A stretch of 42,182 nt of DNA from Bacillaceae bacterium (lineage in GTDB: Bacteria > Bacillota > Bacilli > Bacillales > Alkalibacillaceae). Where the stretch lies: contig JACDOD010000019.1 in NCBI GenBank assembly GCA_017656265.1, forward strand, positions 1 to 42,182, given 5' to 3'. This document shows, in pieces, positions 14,696 through 23,761 of the stretch. The position numbers were made by a program, and so were the translations under genes. The stretch's first letter is position 1. Each line of letters opens with the position of its first letter. Under the pieces are notes generated by a model. The model worked only from the letters and a program-made list of their open reading frames with translations. It made no database searches and was not told the origin of the DNA.

Positions 14696-15675
14696 CAGTT
14701 CGTCACAGGTTTTAATTTCTCTTTCATCTTTTGTTTGGAATAAATCCACCCGGTAAATGAATTCATTTTATTTAGGTGTTTGTCCAGATTGACAATAGCA
14801 ACAAAAGGGTAGTGATCCCTGGCACGGTAACGCAGATCGATAAACCGGACTTCGATATGCCCGTCAAAATGGGAGATTTCCCATCGGTAAACCGGAGAGA
14901 AGGACATGAATGCCCGAACATTCTGGTCTTTGAGTGCCTTTTCCATGGCTGGATGATTCGGAAGGGGCTTCCTTTCAAATTGATCTAGTATTTGGATATG
15001 TCCATCTTCGGCACGGGCAACGTAAAATTTATTTTTTGTCGTAATCGCGATCCGCCAGACATTTTGCCTGATGGTTGGAGAGGTAACTACCTGTTCCACA
15101 TCGTCGAAATGATCATGAATAATCTGGACAATTTCCCGTTTGTCGAGATAACGTTTGATATAATACAGAGCTATGACAAAGTAGAGGATGAGGAAGGTGT
15201 ATCCTGGGTTGGCACCGATCAGCCAGGCAACAATTCCTGCAAGATGAAGTGCGAAAATATAGGGATCAAATGTATTAATAAAACCAAAGGCAATCCATTT
15301 ATTTGTTATAGGACGGGCAGCCTGAGTGCCGTATGCATTAAAAATATCTACAAATACATGAACGGCTACCGATAATAACGTCCAGAGGAATAAATGAAGA
15401 TAACTGATATCAGGAACAAATGCAAAAATGGCTGCGGAGATGACTGCTCCCCACATAAGGATTGCCGGAAGGGAATGGGTGATTCCCCGATGATTGCGGA
15501 TATAAGCTGCATTATTCTTTAATTTTAAGATCGTATCAAAATCAGGTGCGTGAGACCCTGCAATTGTCCCGACTAACACTGCTTGAAACAAAGCCGGATC
15601 CTGTTGGACAGCCGGATCCAGTGTTGCTAGACCGCCAATTGCAACGCCCATTGCAATATGGGTTGCTGTATCCAT
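14695..15675 (-). CDS. yfhP: Membrane-bound metal-dependent hydrolase YfhP (DUF457/YdjM type)
   Basis: 326 residues: an N-terminal metal-binding region (DTATHIAMG at 2-10, GSHAPDFDT near 39-47, HRGITHS near 62-68), four or five transmembrane helices to about residue 180, then a soluble C-terminal domain. His/Asp motifs are those of the YdjM/LexA-regulated inner-membrane hydrolase family. Substrate unknown. AAAGGAGG precedes the ATG. Divergent from mutY with about 65 bp between, as in B. subtilis. Confidence 0.88.
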   Translation of the reverse strand: MDTATHIAMGVAIGGLATLDPAVQQDPALFQAVLVGTIAGSHAPDFDTILKLKNNAAYIRNHRGITHSLPAILMWGAVISAAIFAFVPDISYLHLFLWTLLSVAVHVFVDIFNAYGTQAARPITNKWIAFGFINTFDPYIFALHLAGIVAWLIGANPGYTFLILYFVIALYYIKRYLDKREIVQIIHDHFDDVEQVVTSPTIRQNVWRIAITTKNKFYVARAEDGHIQILDQFERKPLPNHPAMEKALKDQNVRAFMSFSPVYRWEISHFDGHIEVRFIDLRYRARDHYPFVAIVNLDKHLNKMNSFTGWIYSKQKMKEKLKPVTN

Positions 15676-15740
15676 TAAAATAGAATCCTCCTTTAAGTAG
15701 GTCCATACTATATTATTTTACCATATGAAGGGTGAAGACT

Positions 15741-16820
15741 GTGAATAAAATAGACGCTAGCCTTATTCCGGATCGTTTTGACAAACAACAGTTTCAGGAT
15801 GATTTAACTACCTGGTTTCAGCGGGAAAAACGGGATTTGCCCTGGCGTAAGGACCAGGATCCCTATAAAATATGGGTTTCTGAAATCATGCTGCAGCAAA
15901 CACGTGTTGACACTGTCATTCCATACTTTAATCGATTTATTCATCGATTTCCTACTCCCGAAGCACTTGCTGAAGCGGATGAACAGGATGTGCTTAAAGA
16001 GTGGGAAGGGCTTGGGTATTACTCACGGGCCCGGAATTTACAGAGTGCTGTTAAAGAGGTCGTAGCCCGATATAATGGGAAAATCCCAGATGATCCAGAT
16101 GCGCTTGGACGGCTGAAGGGGGTTGGTCCCTATACAAAAGGAGCAATCTTAAGCATCGCTTTTGATCAGCCGGAACCAGCAGTTGACGGCAATGTAATGC
16201 GGGTGCTTTCCCGCATTTTATATGTAGAAGAGGATATCGCCAAAGCGGCAACGAAAAAACTGTTTGAACAGCTGGTCAGGGCCATTATTTCAGAAAAAGA
16301 CCCATCTTCGTTTAATCAGGGTCTAATGGAACTGGGGGCTCTTATCTGCACACCAAAAAATCCTCAGTGCATGTTATGCCCGGTACAGGAACATTGTGCA
16401 GCGTTCCGAATGGGGATTGAACAATCGCTTCCTGTGAAAACAAAGGGCAAAAAGCAAAAGGTTCAGCCATATTATGTGATCCTTGCAACCAATGACAAAA
16501 AAGAGGTGCTAATCGAGCAAAGACCGGAAGATGGCTTACTGGCGAATCTCTGGCAGTTCCCTATGGCACAGGCTGATGAACTGGACTTTCAAGATTTGTC
16601 TGAATGGTTTTTGGAACAATATGGTTTAGCAATAGAGTCGTTTGAAAAGCTCGGTCAGGATAAACATGTTTTTTCACATCTTGTATGGGAAATGGAAATT
16701 GTAAAAGCAGCCATTACAGGAGGATCGTTATCCCATCATCGTGCTAAATTTGCCAATGAACAAGACCTTCAAGTTAACCCTTTTCCCGTATCCCATCAAA
16801 AGATTATGGAATATTTGTAA
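15741..16820 (+). CDS. mutY: A/G-specific adenine DNA glycosylase
   Basis: 359 residues; removes adenine mispaired with 8-oxoguanine in base-excision repair. Catalytic E48 in SEIMLQQTRVDTV, helix-hairpin-helix LKGVGPYTKGA (about 125-135), catalytic D149 in PAVDGNV, and the 4Fe-4S cluster cysteines C203, C210, C213 and C219 (spacing 6-2-5). The NUDIX-like C-terminal domain that reads 8-oxoG starts near residue 243 (YYVILATN). GTG 15741 has GAAGGGTG six bases upstream; an in-frame GTG at 15732 lies too close to it. Confidence 0.95.
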   Translation: MNKIDASLIPDRFDKQQFQDDLTTWFQREKRDLPWRKDQDPYKIWVSEIMLQQTRVDTVIPYFNRFIHRFPTPEALAEADEQDVLKEWEGLGYYSRARNLQSAVKEVVARYNGKIPDDPDALGRLKGVGPYTKGAILSIAFDQPEPAVDGNVMRVLSRILYVEEDIAKAATKKLFEQLVRAIISEKDPSSFNQGLMELGALICTPKNPQCMLCPVQEHCAAFRMGIEQSLPVKTKGKKQKVQPYYVILATNDKKEVLIEQRPEDGLLANLWQFPMAQADELDFQDLSEWFLEQYGLAIESFEKLGQDKHVFSHLVWEMEIVKAAITGGSLSHHRAKFANEQDLQVNPFPVSHQKIMEYL

Positions 16821-16827
16821 CAGCAAG

Positions 16828-16851
16828 GCACTCCTCTGCGGGTGCTTTTTT
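16828..16851 (+). terminator. mutY terminator
   Basis: GCACTC/GGGTGC stem with a six-base loop followed by TTTTTT. Confidence 0.8.
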
Positions 16852-16876
16852 ATTTTGCTGATTTAGAGGAGAAGAT

Positions 16877-17055
16877 ATGCATTTTTGGCTAAGAGAACTC
16901 GGCAGGTACGGTTGGTTGTTCACATAGCCTGATGGATACCCTGGAAAAATAATCAGGAGGTGTATGGAAGGTTGGAGAATGGATGGATTTTAGCCTGGTG
17001 GAATTATCTGGATATTTATAATGCGGATAAGTTTGAATGGTTTTGGACACATTAA
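16877..17055 (+). other. Two possible Trp-rich micro-ORFs upstream of sspE
   Basis: ATG 16877 (GAGGAG upstream) encodes 16 residues, MHFWLRELGRYGWLFT. TTG 16972, nine bases after AGGAGGTG, encodes 27 residues with the core AWWNYLDIYNADKFEWFW, ending at 17055. Both have good ribosome binding sites and unusual Trp/Tyr content, but they lie in different frames. They could be micropeptides, a decayed gene, or simply part of the sspE leader. No family recognised. Confidence 0.25.
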
Positions 17056-17076
17056 AACTTGCGGAGGTGATACAAA

Positions 17077-17253
17077 ATGGCAAATAACCAAAACAAGCAA
17101 AAAACTTCTGCTGGTACTAACGTTCAACACGTAAAACAACAAAACCAGCAAGCTGCTCAAGGCCAGAAAAATCAGGCTTATGAGTTTGCCAGTGAAACAG
17201 ACGCACAGGAAGTAAGAAGAAGAAATCAACAAGCAGAACAAAAGAAAAAATAA
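17077..17253 (+). CDS. sspE: Gamma-type small acid-soluble spore protein
   Basis: 58 residues, rich in Gln, Asn and Lys. EFASETDAQEVRRRN (36-50) contains the germination-protease recognition sequence (E-F-A-S-E-T). Gamma SASP does not bind DNA; it is an amino-acid store degraded on germination. Only one repeat is present, whereas B. subtilis SspE (84 residues) has two. GCGGAGGTG lies upstream of the ATG and a strong terminator follows. Located downstream of mutY as in B. subtilis. Confidence 0.92.
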   Translation: MANNQNKQKTSAGTNVQHVKQQNQQAAQGQKNQAYEFASETDAQEVRRRNQQAEQKKK

Positions 17254-17286
17254 TGGAAGCTAACCCCTATACTCTTCGATATCTGT

Positions 17287-17320
17287 AAAAGAGCACGCCA
17301 GAAATGGCGTGCTCTTTTTT
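17287..17320 (+). terminator. sspE terminator
   Basis: AAAAGAGCACGCC/GGCGTGCTCTTTT, 13-bp perfect stem with a six-base loop and T-tract. Confidence 0.95.
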
Positions 17321-17349
17321 CGACAAAATTCGGGAAGTGACAGGCACCA
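17320..17349. repeat. 30-bp dispersed repeat (GGTGCCTGTCAC type), copy 1
   Basis: Starts TCGACAAAATTCGGGAAGTG and ends ACAGGCACCA, immediately after the sspE terminator. Identical over 30 bp to 20491-20520. In reverse orientation it reads GGTGCCTGTCACTTCCCG, an intergenic motif I recall from Bacillus genomes. Confidence 0.9.
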
Positions 17350-17420
17350 TTTTCATTTCTTTGGAGAAACCGTTATAATGTTTGAAAGGAGAGAAGTAGG
17401 ATAGAAAAGGGGAGTTTAGG

Positions 17421-17948
17421 ATGTTAATTCCCGAACCAGGACAAAACATAATGATTCAGAGCTATAAACATAATGGACAGCTTCACCGGGTGTGGAACCA
17501 GACAACGGTGCTGAAAGGAACACGAAATTTAATGATTGGTGCCAATGATCAAACTAAAGTCACCGAAAGCGATGGGCGCAACTGGATTACCAGGGAACCG
17601 GCGATCTGTTATTTTCATACTCAATACTGGTTTAATGTGATCGGTATGATCCGGAATGATGGGGTTTATTATTATTGTAATATCAGCTCTCCTTTTGTTT
17701 TTGATGAAGAAGCTTTAAAATATATCGATTATGATCTTGATATTAAAGTGTTTCCGGATATGACCTATACCCTTCTCGATGAAGATGAATATGAAGAACA
17801 TAAACGGAAAATGAATTATCCGAAAGTGCTGGATAAAATATTAAAAAACAATGTTGAGGTTCTGGAAACATGGATTTTGCAAAGAAAAGGGCCGTTTTCT
17901 CCGGAATTTATTGATCAATGGTACGAGCGCTTTTTAACCTACCGATAA
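17421..17948 (+). CDS. ygaC: DUF402 nucleoside tri-/diphosphate phosphatase, YgaC
   Basis: A 175-residue single-domain DUF402 (Ntdp) protein that hydrolyses nucleoside tri- and diphosphates with a divalent metal. Characteristic stretches: [12 protein letters not shown] (14-25), [19 protein letters not shown] (about 49-67), [13 protein letters not shown], and [16 protein letters not shown], whose acidic residues bind metal. Close in length and sequence to B. subtilis YgaC. GGGGAG ribosome binding site. Confidence 0.92.
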   Translation: MLIPEPGQNIMIQSYKHNGQLHRVWNQTTVLKGTRNLMIGANDQTKVTESDGRNWITREPAICYFHTQYWFNVIGMIRNDGVYYYCNISSPFVFDEEALKYIDYDLDIKVFPDMTYTLLDEDEYEEHKRKMNYPKVLDKILKNNVEVLETWILQRKGPFSPEFIDQWYERFLTYR

Positions 17949-18029
17949 TTGATAAAGGCTAAGGAAATCTTTTTGAATCGCTAGATCCCATAAACTTAAG
18001 AACAAAAGCTAAACTGAAGGGATTGTTTA

Positions 18030-18066
18030 CCCTTGCAATACTGCGGCAAGGGTTTTCATATTTTTA
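18030..18066 (+). terminator. ygaC terminator
   Basis: CCCTTGC/GCAAGGG stem with a nine-base loop, followed by TTTTCATATTTTT. Confidence 0.85.
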
Positions 18067-18168
18067 TATCATTTGTTTCATTTTTTTAGAAGGAAAAAGA
18101 TTGAAAGGGTTATGAATTTCCTGTTCTCCTTTTATAAGGTACAATCTGAGAAAAGGCAGGTGAAAAAG

Positions 18169-19944
18169 GTGGACAGTATCAAACGTTACTTAGAATTTGT
18201 TAAACCATATAAATGGAAAATTGCGTTGACAATTGCGGTTGGAATTCTTAAATTTGGGATTCCTCTCTTAATGCCATTAATTTTAAAATACGTATTGGAT
18301 GATATTATTGGAGCTGAAGAGCTTAGCCAGGATGAAAAGATGAATGAACTGCTGATCGTTATGGGAATTGCCTTTTTTATTTTTCTCATTTTGCGTCCGC
18401 CTGTGGAATATTTTAGACAATACATGGCCCAGTGGACTGGCAGCAAGATCTTATATGATATACGGGACCGGCTGTTTGATCATCTGCAAAAATTAAGCCT
18501 TCGCTACTACGCGAAGACCAAAACAGGCGAAGTGATTTCCAGGGTTATTCATGATGTAGAACAGACGAAGAATTTTGTCATTACCGGACTGATGAATATC
18601 TGGCTGGACATGATTACGATTGTCATTGCTATTGCCATTATGCTTACGATGAATGTCTGGCTGACCCTTGTTGCTATTATGTTGTTTCCATTATACGGAT
18701 TTTCAGTAAAATATTTTTACACCCGGCTGCGGAAATTAACACGGGAGAGGTCCCAGGCCCTGGCGGAGGTTCAGGGACATCTGCACGAACGGGTACAGGG
18801 GATGCCGGTTATTCGGAGTTTTGCCCTTGAAGATTATGAATCTAGTGAATTTGATAAACAAAACAGTAAATATTTGGCTAAGGCATTGACCCACACATCC
18901 TGGAATGCAAAAGCCTATTCCGTTACCCATACGATTACGGATCTGGCTCCGTTGTTTGTTATTGCTTTTGCCGGCTATCAGGTGATAGCAGGTGATCTGA
19001 CAGTTGGTACAATGGTGGCTTTTGTCGGATATATGGATCGAGTTTACAACCCTTTGAGAAGATTGGTTAACTCATCAACTATTCTGACCCAGTCCATTGC
19101 ATCTATGGATCGTGTCTTTGAATTTTTGGATGAAAAATATGACATTGACGACAGTCCGGATGCGAGAGAACTGTCTCATGTAAACGGCCATGTGGTTTTT
19201 GATGGTGTATCCTTTCAATATCATGAAGACGAACCAGCTGTTTTGAAACATGTGAATCTGAATGTACGGTCCGGAGAGACAGTGGCTCTTGTAGGGATGA
19301 GCGGAGGTGGAAAGTCCACACTGGTAAGTTTGATTCCCCGCTTTTATGATGTGACAGAGGGAAGAATTTTAATTGACGGAACAGATATCAGAGAATTTAA
19401 GGCGAGATCGCTGCGGGATAAAATCGGCATGGTCCTCCAGGATAACATTTTATTCAGTGAATCAGTAGCCATGAATATCCGGATGGGCAATCCCTATGCT
19501 ACCGATGAGGAGGTCGTTGCAGCAGCGAAAGCGGCCAATGCTCATGACTTTATTTTGAATTTACCGAATGGTTACGACACCCTGGTAGGAGAACGAGGGG
19601 TGAAGTTATCTGGTGGCCAGAAACAGCGAATTGCAATTGCCCGTGTATTTTTGAAAAATCCGCCGCTCCTGATTTTGGATGAAGCTACATCTGCATTGGA
19701 TTTAGAGAGTGAGCATCTGATTCAGGAAGCCCTGGAAAAACTGGCCCATGATCGGACCACATTTATTGTAGCCCATCGGCTATCTACGATTACTCATGCT
19801 GATCGGATTGTACTCATAGAAGATGGACAGATTAAGGAAATGGGCACCCATGAAGAGCTGATGAAGCAAAGGGGAAGCTACTACAGGCTGTTTCAGGTGC
19901 AGCAGTTGGATGAAAAGCAGCCGAAAAGAGTTTTTCAGCATTAA
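18169..19944 (+). CDS. ygaD: ABC exporter, fused permease-ATPase (YgaD)
   Basis: 591 residues: type IV ABC exporter half-transporter with a six-helix membrane domain (about 1-310) followed by an ATPase domain: Walker [11 protein letters not shown]-loop VLQD, signature LSGGQKQR, Walker [14 protein letters not shown]-loop VAHRLST. Functions as a homodimer or with another half; substrate unknown (drug/lipid exporter class). GTG 18169 fits the B. subtilis YgaD N-terminus (SIKRY..FVKPY) and has AGGTG upstream; an open frame extends back to 18073 without support. Confidence 0.93.
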   Translation: MDSIKRYLEFVKPYKWKIALTIAVGILKFGIPLLMPLILKYVLDDIIGAEELSQDEKMNELLIVMGIAFFIFLILRPPVEYFRQYMAQWTGSKILYDIRDRLFDHLQKLSLRYYAKTKTGEVISRVIHDVEQTKNFVITGLMNIWLDMITIVIAIAIMLTMNVWLTLVAIMLFPLYGFSVKYFYTRLRKLTRERSQALAEVQGHLHERVQGMPVIRSFALEDYESSEFDKQNSKYLAKALTHTSWNAKAYSVTHTITDLAPLFVIAFAGYQVIAGDLTVGTMVAFVGYMDRVYNPLRRLVNSSTILTQSIASMDRVFEFLDEKYDIDDSPDARELSHVNGHVVFDGVSFQYHEDEPAVLKHVNLNVRSGETVALVGMSGGGKSTLVSLIPRFYDVTEGRILIDGTDIREFKARSLRDKIGMVLQDNILFSESVAMNIRMGNPYATDEEVVAAAKAANAHDFILNLPNGYDTLVGERGVKLSGGQKQRIAIARVFLKNPPLLILDEATSALDLESEHLIQEALEKLAHDRTTFIVAHRLSTITHADRIVLIEDGQIKEMGTHEELMKQRGSYYRLFQVQQLDEKQPKRVFQH

Positions 19945-20009
19945 ACATATAGCCCAATTTCTGACGGTTAAACAGGAAAATCTGTCAGGAACAATCAGGA
20001 GGAAATAGT

Positions 20010-20330
20010 ATGTTAGAAAAAACCATTATTGCCATTGTGATATCTGTTATTGTGATGGTGCTCGCTGCCTTTTCACCATGGATCACAGAGGATTTTGCTG
20101 AAGATCGGGCCATAGCTTCCTTTCTGGATAGTCAAAAAGGTATAGAAGATGGGTGCGGATTTAATTGTGAGGGATGCGGTGCTGTTCAATCTGAAAACGT
20201 GATGTTTGGCTATAAAGTTTGGCTTGAGTATGCATGCGGGATGGCAGAAGAAGACCGTAAAGAAGATCATCAGACAAAAGAATTCTTTGTTTCCTTTCTA
20301 GGAACGGTTCATTCATATTCTGGTAAGTAG
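20010..20330 (+). CDS. Small single-pass membrane protein with a CxxxxCxxC cluster
   Basis: 106 residues, not recognised. One N-terminal transmembrane helix (about 5-25), then a soluble domain with GCGFNCEGCGAV at about 48-59 and a further Cys near residue 75. The four cysteines could bind a metal or form disulfides if outside the cell. CAGGAGGAAATAGT precedes the ATG. Follows ygaD by 65 bp on the same strand and ends in its own terminator. Confidence 0.7.
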   Translation: MLEKTIIAIVISVIVMVLAAFSPWITEDFAEDRAIASFLDSQKGIEDGCGFNCEGCGAVQSENVMFGYKVWLEYACGMAEEDRKEDHQTKEFFVSFLGTVHSYSGK

Positions 20331-20348
20331 CGTATAGGAAAAAGAGAG

Positions 20349-20382
20349 AGTCTCTCCATAAATCGGAGAGACTTTCTTTTTT
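20349..20382 (+). terminator. Terminator after the small membrane protein
   Basis: AGTCTCTCC/GGAGAGACT stem with a seven-base loop followed by TTCTTTTTT. Confidence 0.92.
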
Positions 20383-20449
20383 ATGCCAGATCAGGATGTA
20401 TATCATGCTGGCGAAGAAGCTGATTTGACGAAGTGGGAATGAATGACCT

Positions 20450-20977
20450 TTACTGATGAAGGCTGCTACTTCTTGAAGCCCTTGACTTCATCGACAAAAT
20501 TCGGGAAGTGACAGGCACCAGGATAGCGCCCAGGATGGCGCCTGTGATGACATCTGTTGGGTAATGGTGTCCTACATAGACCCTTGATATAGCAGCTAGA
20601 ATCCCAAGGATAATGACTGGAATCCGCAGTTTTGGGGATACAAGCCAGAATACAGCCATAAAGACACCGGCAATCAAAGCCTGGTCACTGGGAAAAGATG
20701 GTGATGGCTCCTTTGGTATGAGAATATCAATGTCATGTTCCACAAAAGGGCGCGGGCGATTTACGATAGCACCAATAATCAGGTTAGTTGCCAGTCCGGC
20801 TGCTAAAGCAAGAACACCAGAAAGAGCTGTCCTTCGGTGGAATGGCAGCAAAAATAGCACAAGCACAGCCAGGATAAACAGAATATATCCGTATTTTGAT
20901 AAAAAGATCATAAAATAATCTATGTACGATACCTGACCAGCTAATGAATGAAAAAAATCAAAGATCATATAATCCAC
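20450..20977 (-). CDS. PAP2-family phosphatase (BcrC-like undecaprenyl-diphosphatase)
   Basis: 175 residues with five or six transmembrane helices and the PAP2 catalytic motifs: NRPRPF (about 66-71), SFPSDQA (the usual PSGH/PSDH histidine position reads Gln), and SRVYVGHHYPTD with the catalytic His and Asp. Probably dephosphorylates undecaprenyl pyrophosphate, which recycles the cell-wall lipid carrier and contributes to bacitracin tolerance. GTG 20977 is chosen with GGAGGTG about nine bases upstream. The C-terminal residues VPVTSRILS are encoded by a dispersed repeat (20491-20520), so the natural tail appears replaced. Confidence 0.82.
   Translation of the reverse strand: MDYMIFDFFHSLAGQVSYIDYFMIFLSKYGYILFILAVLVLFLLPFHRRTALSGVLALAAGLATNLIIGAIVNRPRPFVEHDIDILIPKEPSPSFPSDQALIAGVFMAVFWLVSPKLRIPVIILGILAAISRVYVGHHYPTDVITGAILGAILVPVTSRILSMKSRASRSSSLHQ
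20491..20520. repeat. 30-bp dispersed repeat, copy 2, inside the PAP2 gene
   Basis: Identical to 17320-17349. Here it lies within the 3' coding end of the PAP2 phosphatase, encoding VPVTSRILS on the minus strand, and is followed by a basic Ser/Arg-rich tail. Confidence 0.9.
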
Positions 20978-21225
20978 TTCTTCTTTCACCTCCGAAATAT
21001 GAATCTAGTAAAAGATTATCATAATTATCGATTTTTGGAATAAAAAAATGTATCTCCCCTGCAAACTTCAAAACTGGTTCTCTATGTTCACCGGCCTTAT
21101 TTTATTTAAATATACCTGACATAAAACAAGGAGCCCCATTGCCTGGAGGTTTTGGGACACGTTTATGATTGAGGATATTCGGTTAAAAAAGTAGGGTTTG
21201 CCCGCGGAAAGCGAAACATGTTGAC

Positions 21226-21312
21226 AAAAACTATCCGGACTCATTCATGTGACGATTGAATATCGTTCGGATCTTTCATTACCTTTTGCAGTTTTGTCCC
21301 ACTCTCTTTTTC
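21226..21312 (+). repeat. Left copy of the inverted repeat flanking gsaB
   Basis: Roughly 85 bp containing CCGGACTCATTCATGTGACG, then GTTCGGATCTTTCATTACC and TTTTGTCCCACTCTCTTTTT. It matches the reverse complement of 22980-23066 at most positions. Confidence 0.75.
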
Positions 21313-21323
21313 AAAAAAAAAGA

Positions 21324-21346
21324 GGCTTTTGCTGAGCGCAAAAGCC
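21324..21346 (-). terminator. Hairpin in the PAP2-gsaB interval
   Basis: GGCTTTTGC/GCAAAAGCC, five-base loop. On the minus strand it is followed by CTCTTTTTTTTTG, giving a terminator-like structure about 270 bases downstream of gsaB. Confidence 0.7.
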
Positions 21347-21611
21347 CTGGTACAAATACCAAAGGAAGGGAGTATTAAAGCCAAATTTGAAAAAGAGGTA
21401 AAGAATAAGGGCAAAAAAAGATAAAAAACCTTCCAAATTGTACGTATATTTTAGCACAGTGAACCGATGAAGTCAAATGAATATTCAAAAAAATTTATGC
21501 ATTATTAACCTTCGCACAAGAATGAATAAAATAAAAAGAAGGCTGTGAATATAAGGATTTTATAAAAAACTCCATTACTGCACAAGTAATGGAGTGAATA
21601 CAAGTGTATAA

Positions 21612-22907
21612 TTATCCGTTTTTCATTTCCTTAAATGCATGTTCAACCGCATCTGTCGTTTGTTCAATATCATCTTTTGTATGGGCGATTGTAATAAACC
21701 AGGCTTCATACTTGGATGGCGCCAGGTTAATACCCTGTTTGAGCATCAGCTTGAAAAATTTAGCGAATTGATCACCGTCAGTGGCTTCAGCCTGGGCATA
21801 ATTTTCAACTTTTTGGTCCGTGAAATAGACAGTCAGTGCACCTTTTAGCCGGTTAATAGTGACTGGGATGTCATAGGTTTGTGCATGTTTCAGAATTCCT
21901 TTTTCCAGGAGAGCACCTAACTGATCCATATGCTCATAAACGCCTTCTTCCTGAAGTACCTCCAGGCAGGCAATCCCTGCAGAAATGGATGCTGGGTTTC
22001 CGGCCATAGTACCCGCCTGATATGCAGGCCCAAGGGGAGCAACCTGTTCCATAATATCGATTCTTCCCCCATAGGCACCAATTGGCAGGCCTCCGCCAAT
22101 AATTTTTCCTAAAGCCGTCATATCCGCCTGAATGCCCAGCAGTTCCTGAGCGCTTCCATATGTAAAACGGAAGGCGGTAATGACTTCATCAAAAATCAGG
22201 AGTGCACCGGCGTCATGGGTTAATTTTTTCACTTCTTCCAGGAAGCCTGACTTCGGCTCCACAATCCCAAAATTGCCGACAATCGGTTCCACAAGAACCG
22301 CAGCAACCTTATTCCCCCAGCGTTCCAGTGCTTCTCTAAATGGTACGATTTCATTAAAAGGAACCGTGATGACATCCTGAGCGATGGACTGGGGAACACC
22401 TGCTGAATCAGGGGTACCCAGGGTTGAAGGTCCTGATCCGGCTGCAACTAGAACAAGATCAGAATGCCCGTGATAGCATCCGGCAAATTTTATGATTTTT
22501 GTCCGGTTCGTATACGCCCGGGCCACCCGGATGGTCGTCATGACAGCCTCGGTGCCCGAATTCACAAAGCGGACCTTTTCCATAGATGGAATTGCCTCTT
22601 TTAGCATTTTTGCGAATTTGTTTTCCAGCGGAGTCGGAGTTCCATATAATGTTCCATTCTGTGCAGCCTTTGTGATGGCTTCTGTAATATGGGGATGGGC
22701 GTGTCCGGCAATAATCGGCCCATAAGCACCAAGGTAGTCAATATATTTATTGCCGTCCACATCCCAGAAGTAAGCCCCCTCTGCTTTTTCCATAAAAACA
22801 GGAGCTCCGCCTCCTACGGCTTTATAGGACCTCGATGGAGAATTCACTCCACCGACGATATGTTCTAGAGCTTCTTGAAAGAGTTCTTCGGATTTTGTGA
22901 AATTCAT
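21612..22907 (-). CDS. gsaB: Glutamate-1-semialdehyde 2,1-aminomutase
   Basis: A 431-residue PLP-dependent class III aminotransferase-fold enzyme converting glutamate-1-semialdehyde to 5-aminolevulinate for heme synthesis. PLP lysine K268 in [10 protein letters not shown], cofactor aspartate in [10 protein letters not shown] (about 238-247), phosphate-site NSGTEAV (116-122), substrate-site YHGHSD (145-150). GGAGGG upstream of the ATG. Stand-alone gene located between ygaD and bcp, as for gsaB (hemL2), the second aminomutase of B. subtilis; hemL itself would be in the hem operon. Confidence 0.93.
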   Translation of the reverse strand: MNFTKSEELFQEALEHIVGGVNSPSRSYKAVGGGAPVFMEKAEGAYFWDVDGNKYIDYLGAYGPIIAGHAHPHITEAITKAAQNGTLYGTPTPLENKFAKMLKEAIPSMEKVRFVNSGTEAVMTTIRVARAYTNRTKIIKFAGCYHGHSDLVLVAAGSGPSTLGTPDSAGVPQSIAQDVITVPFNEIVPFREALERWGNKVAAVLVEPIVGNFGIVEPKSGFLEEVKKLTHDAGALLIFDEVITAFRFTYGSAQELLGIQADMTALGKIIGGGLPIGAYGGRIDIMEQVAPLGPAYQAGTMAGNPASISAGIACLEVLQEEGVYEHMDQLGALLEKGILKHAQTYDIPVTINRLKGALTVYFTDQKVENYAQAEATDGDQFAKFFKLMLKQGINLAPSKYEAWFITIAHTKDDIEQTTDAVEHAFKEMKNG

Positions 22908-22979
22908 TGGTTTTCCCTCCGTAAATGATCTATTCTTCCGTTATTGTAGCATAGAACAGCCAGTTTATTGAGATGACAA

Positions 22980-23066
22980 AAGAGGCTGGGACAACACTTC
23001 ATAAGGTAATGAAATATCCGAACTGTATACAATCGTTACATGAATGAGTTCGGATTTTTGTCCTCT
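22980..23066 (-). repeat. Right copy of the inverted repeat flanking gsaB
   Basis: Begins AAAGAGGCTGGGACAACACT and ends GAGTTCGGATTTTTGTCCTC. Reverse complement of the 21226-21312 block with about 15-20% differences by eye. Confidence 0.75.
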
Positions 23067-23161
23067 AAAAAAAATTATTTAGTGCCTAACATACACTATT
23101 CAAGATTATTATATCCTATTTAAAAGCGGAAGGATGATGAAAACCATCATTCTGAGAAGGA

Positions 23162-23350
23162 GAATTCTACAACTGCGCAGCGTTTTCTTACAACTGGGAT
23201 GGAGAATTCTACAACTGTGGATCGGAATCTTACAACTGTGAGGTTGAATTCTACAACTGTGGAGTGGAATCTTACAACTGCGAGGATGAATTCTACAACT
23301 GCGGAGTGGAATCTTACAACTGTGAGGGAGAATCTTACAACTGCGTAGCT
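23162..23350. repeat. 21-bp tandem iterons, copy 2 (9 units)
   Basis: Nine 21-bp units. The last six are nearly identical to the last six of copy 1 (84-251); the first units are more diverged (CTGCGCAGCG, CTGGGATGGA). Same orientation relative to the following GC-rich modules as in copy 1. Confidence 0.9.
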
Positions 23351-23406
23351 TTTGACTCTGAAAGATAAAAAGTATAACATCTGAGTCTATTACAATTGAA
23401 AGAAGG

Positions 23407-23761
23407 GTTGTCTAGCTGCAGCGCCCAGCCCCTCGAGCGGCTTCGATCCCCCTGCGGCGGCGACAGCCTCCTCGGTGGTCCTCCAGCCGTTTTCGGGGCT
23501 AAGCAGGGCGCTTCCGCTTTTCTGTGTTGTCTAGCTTCAGCGCCCAGCCCCTCGAGCTGCTTCGGCCCCCCCTGCGGCGGCGACACCCTCCTCGGTGGCC
23601 CTCCAGCCGTTTTCGGGGCTAAGCGGGGCGCTTCCGCTTTTCTGTGTTGTCTAGCTTCAGCGCCCAGCCCCTCGAGCGGCTTCGGTCCCCCTGCGGCGGC
23701 AACAGCCTCCTCGGTGGTCCTCCAGCCGTTTTCGGGGCTAAGCAGGGCGCTTCCGCTTTTC
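23407..23761. repeat. GC-rich dispersed modules, copy 2 (three units)
   Basis: Three approximately 120-bp modules of the type at 309-541, separated by TTTTCTGTG. Unit number differs between the two copies (two against three), which indicates expansion or contraction by recombination. Confidence 0.85.

Larger units (their letters stand above)
20978..21611. other. Gene-free interval with dispersed repeats
   Basis: No credible gene. It contains the inverted partial third-component word near 21200-21225 (CCCGCGGAAAGCGAAACATG), the left arm of an inverted repeat around gsaB (21226-21312), a hairpin (21324-21346) and AT-rich DNA up to the gsaB stop. Confidence 0.6.
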
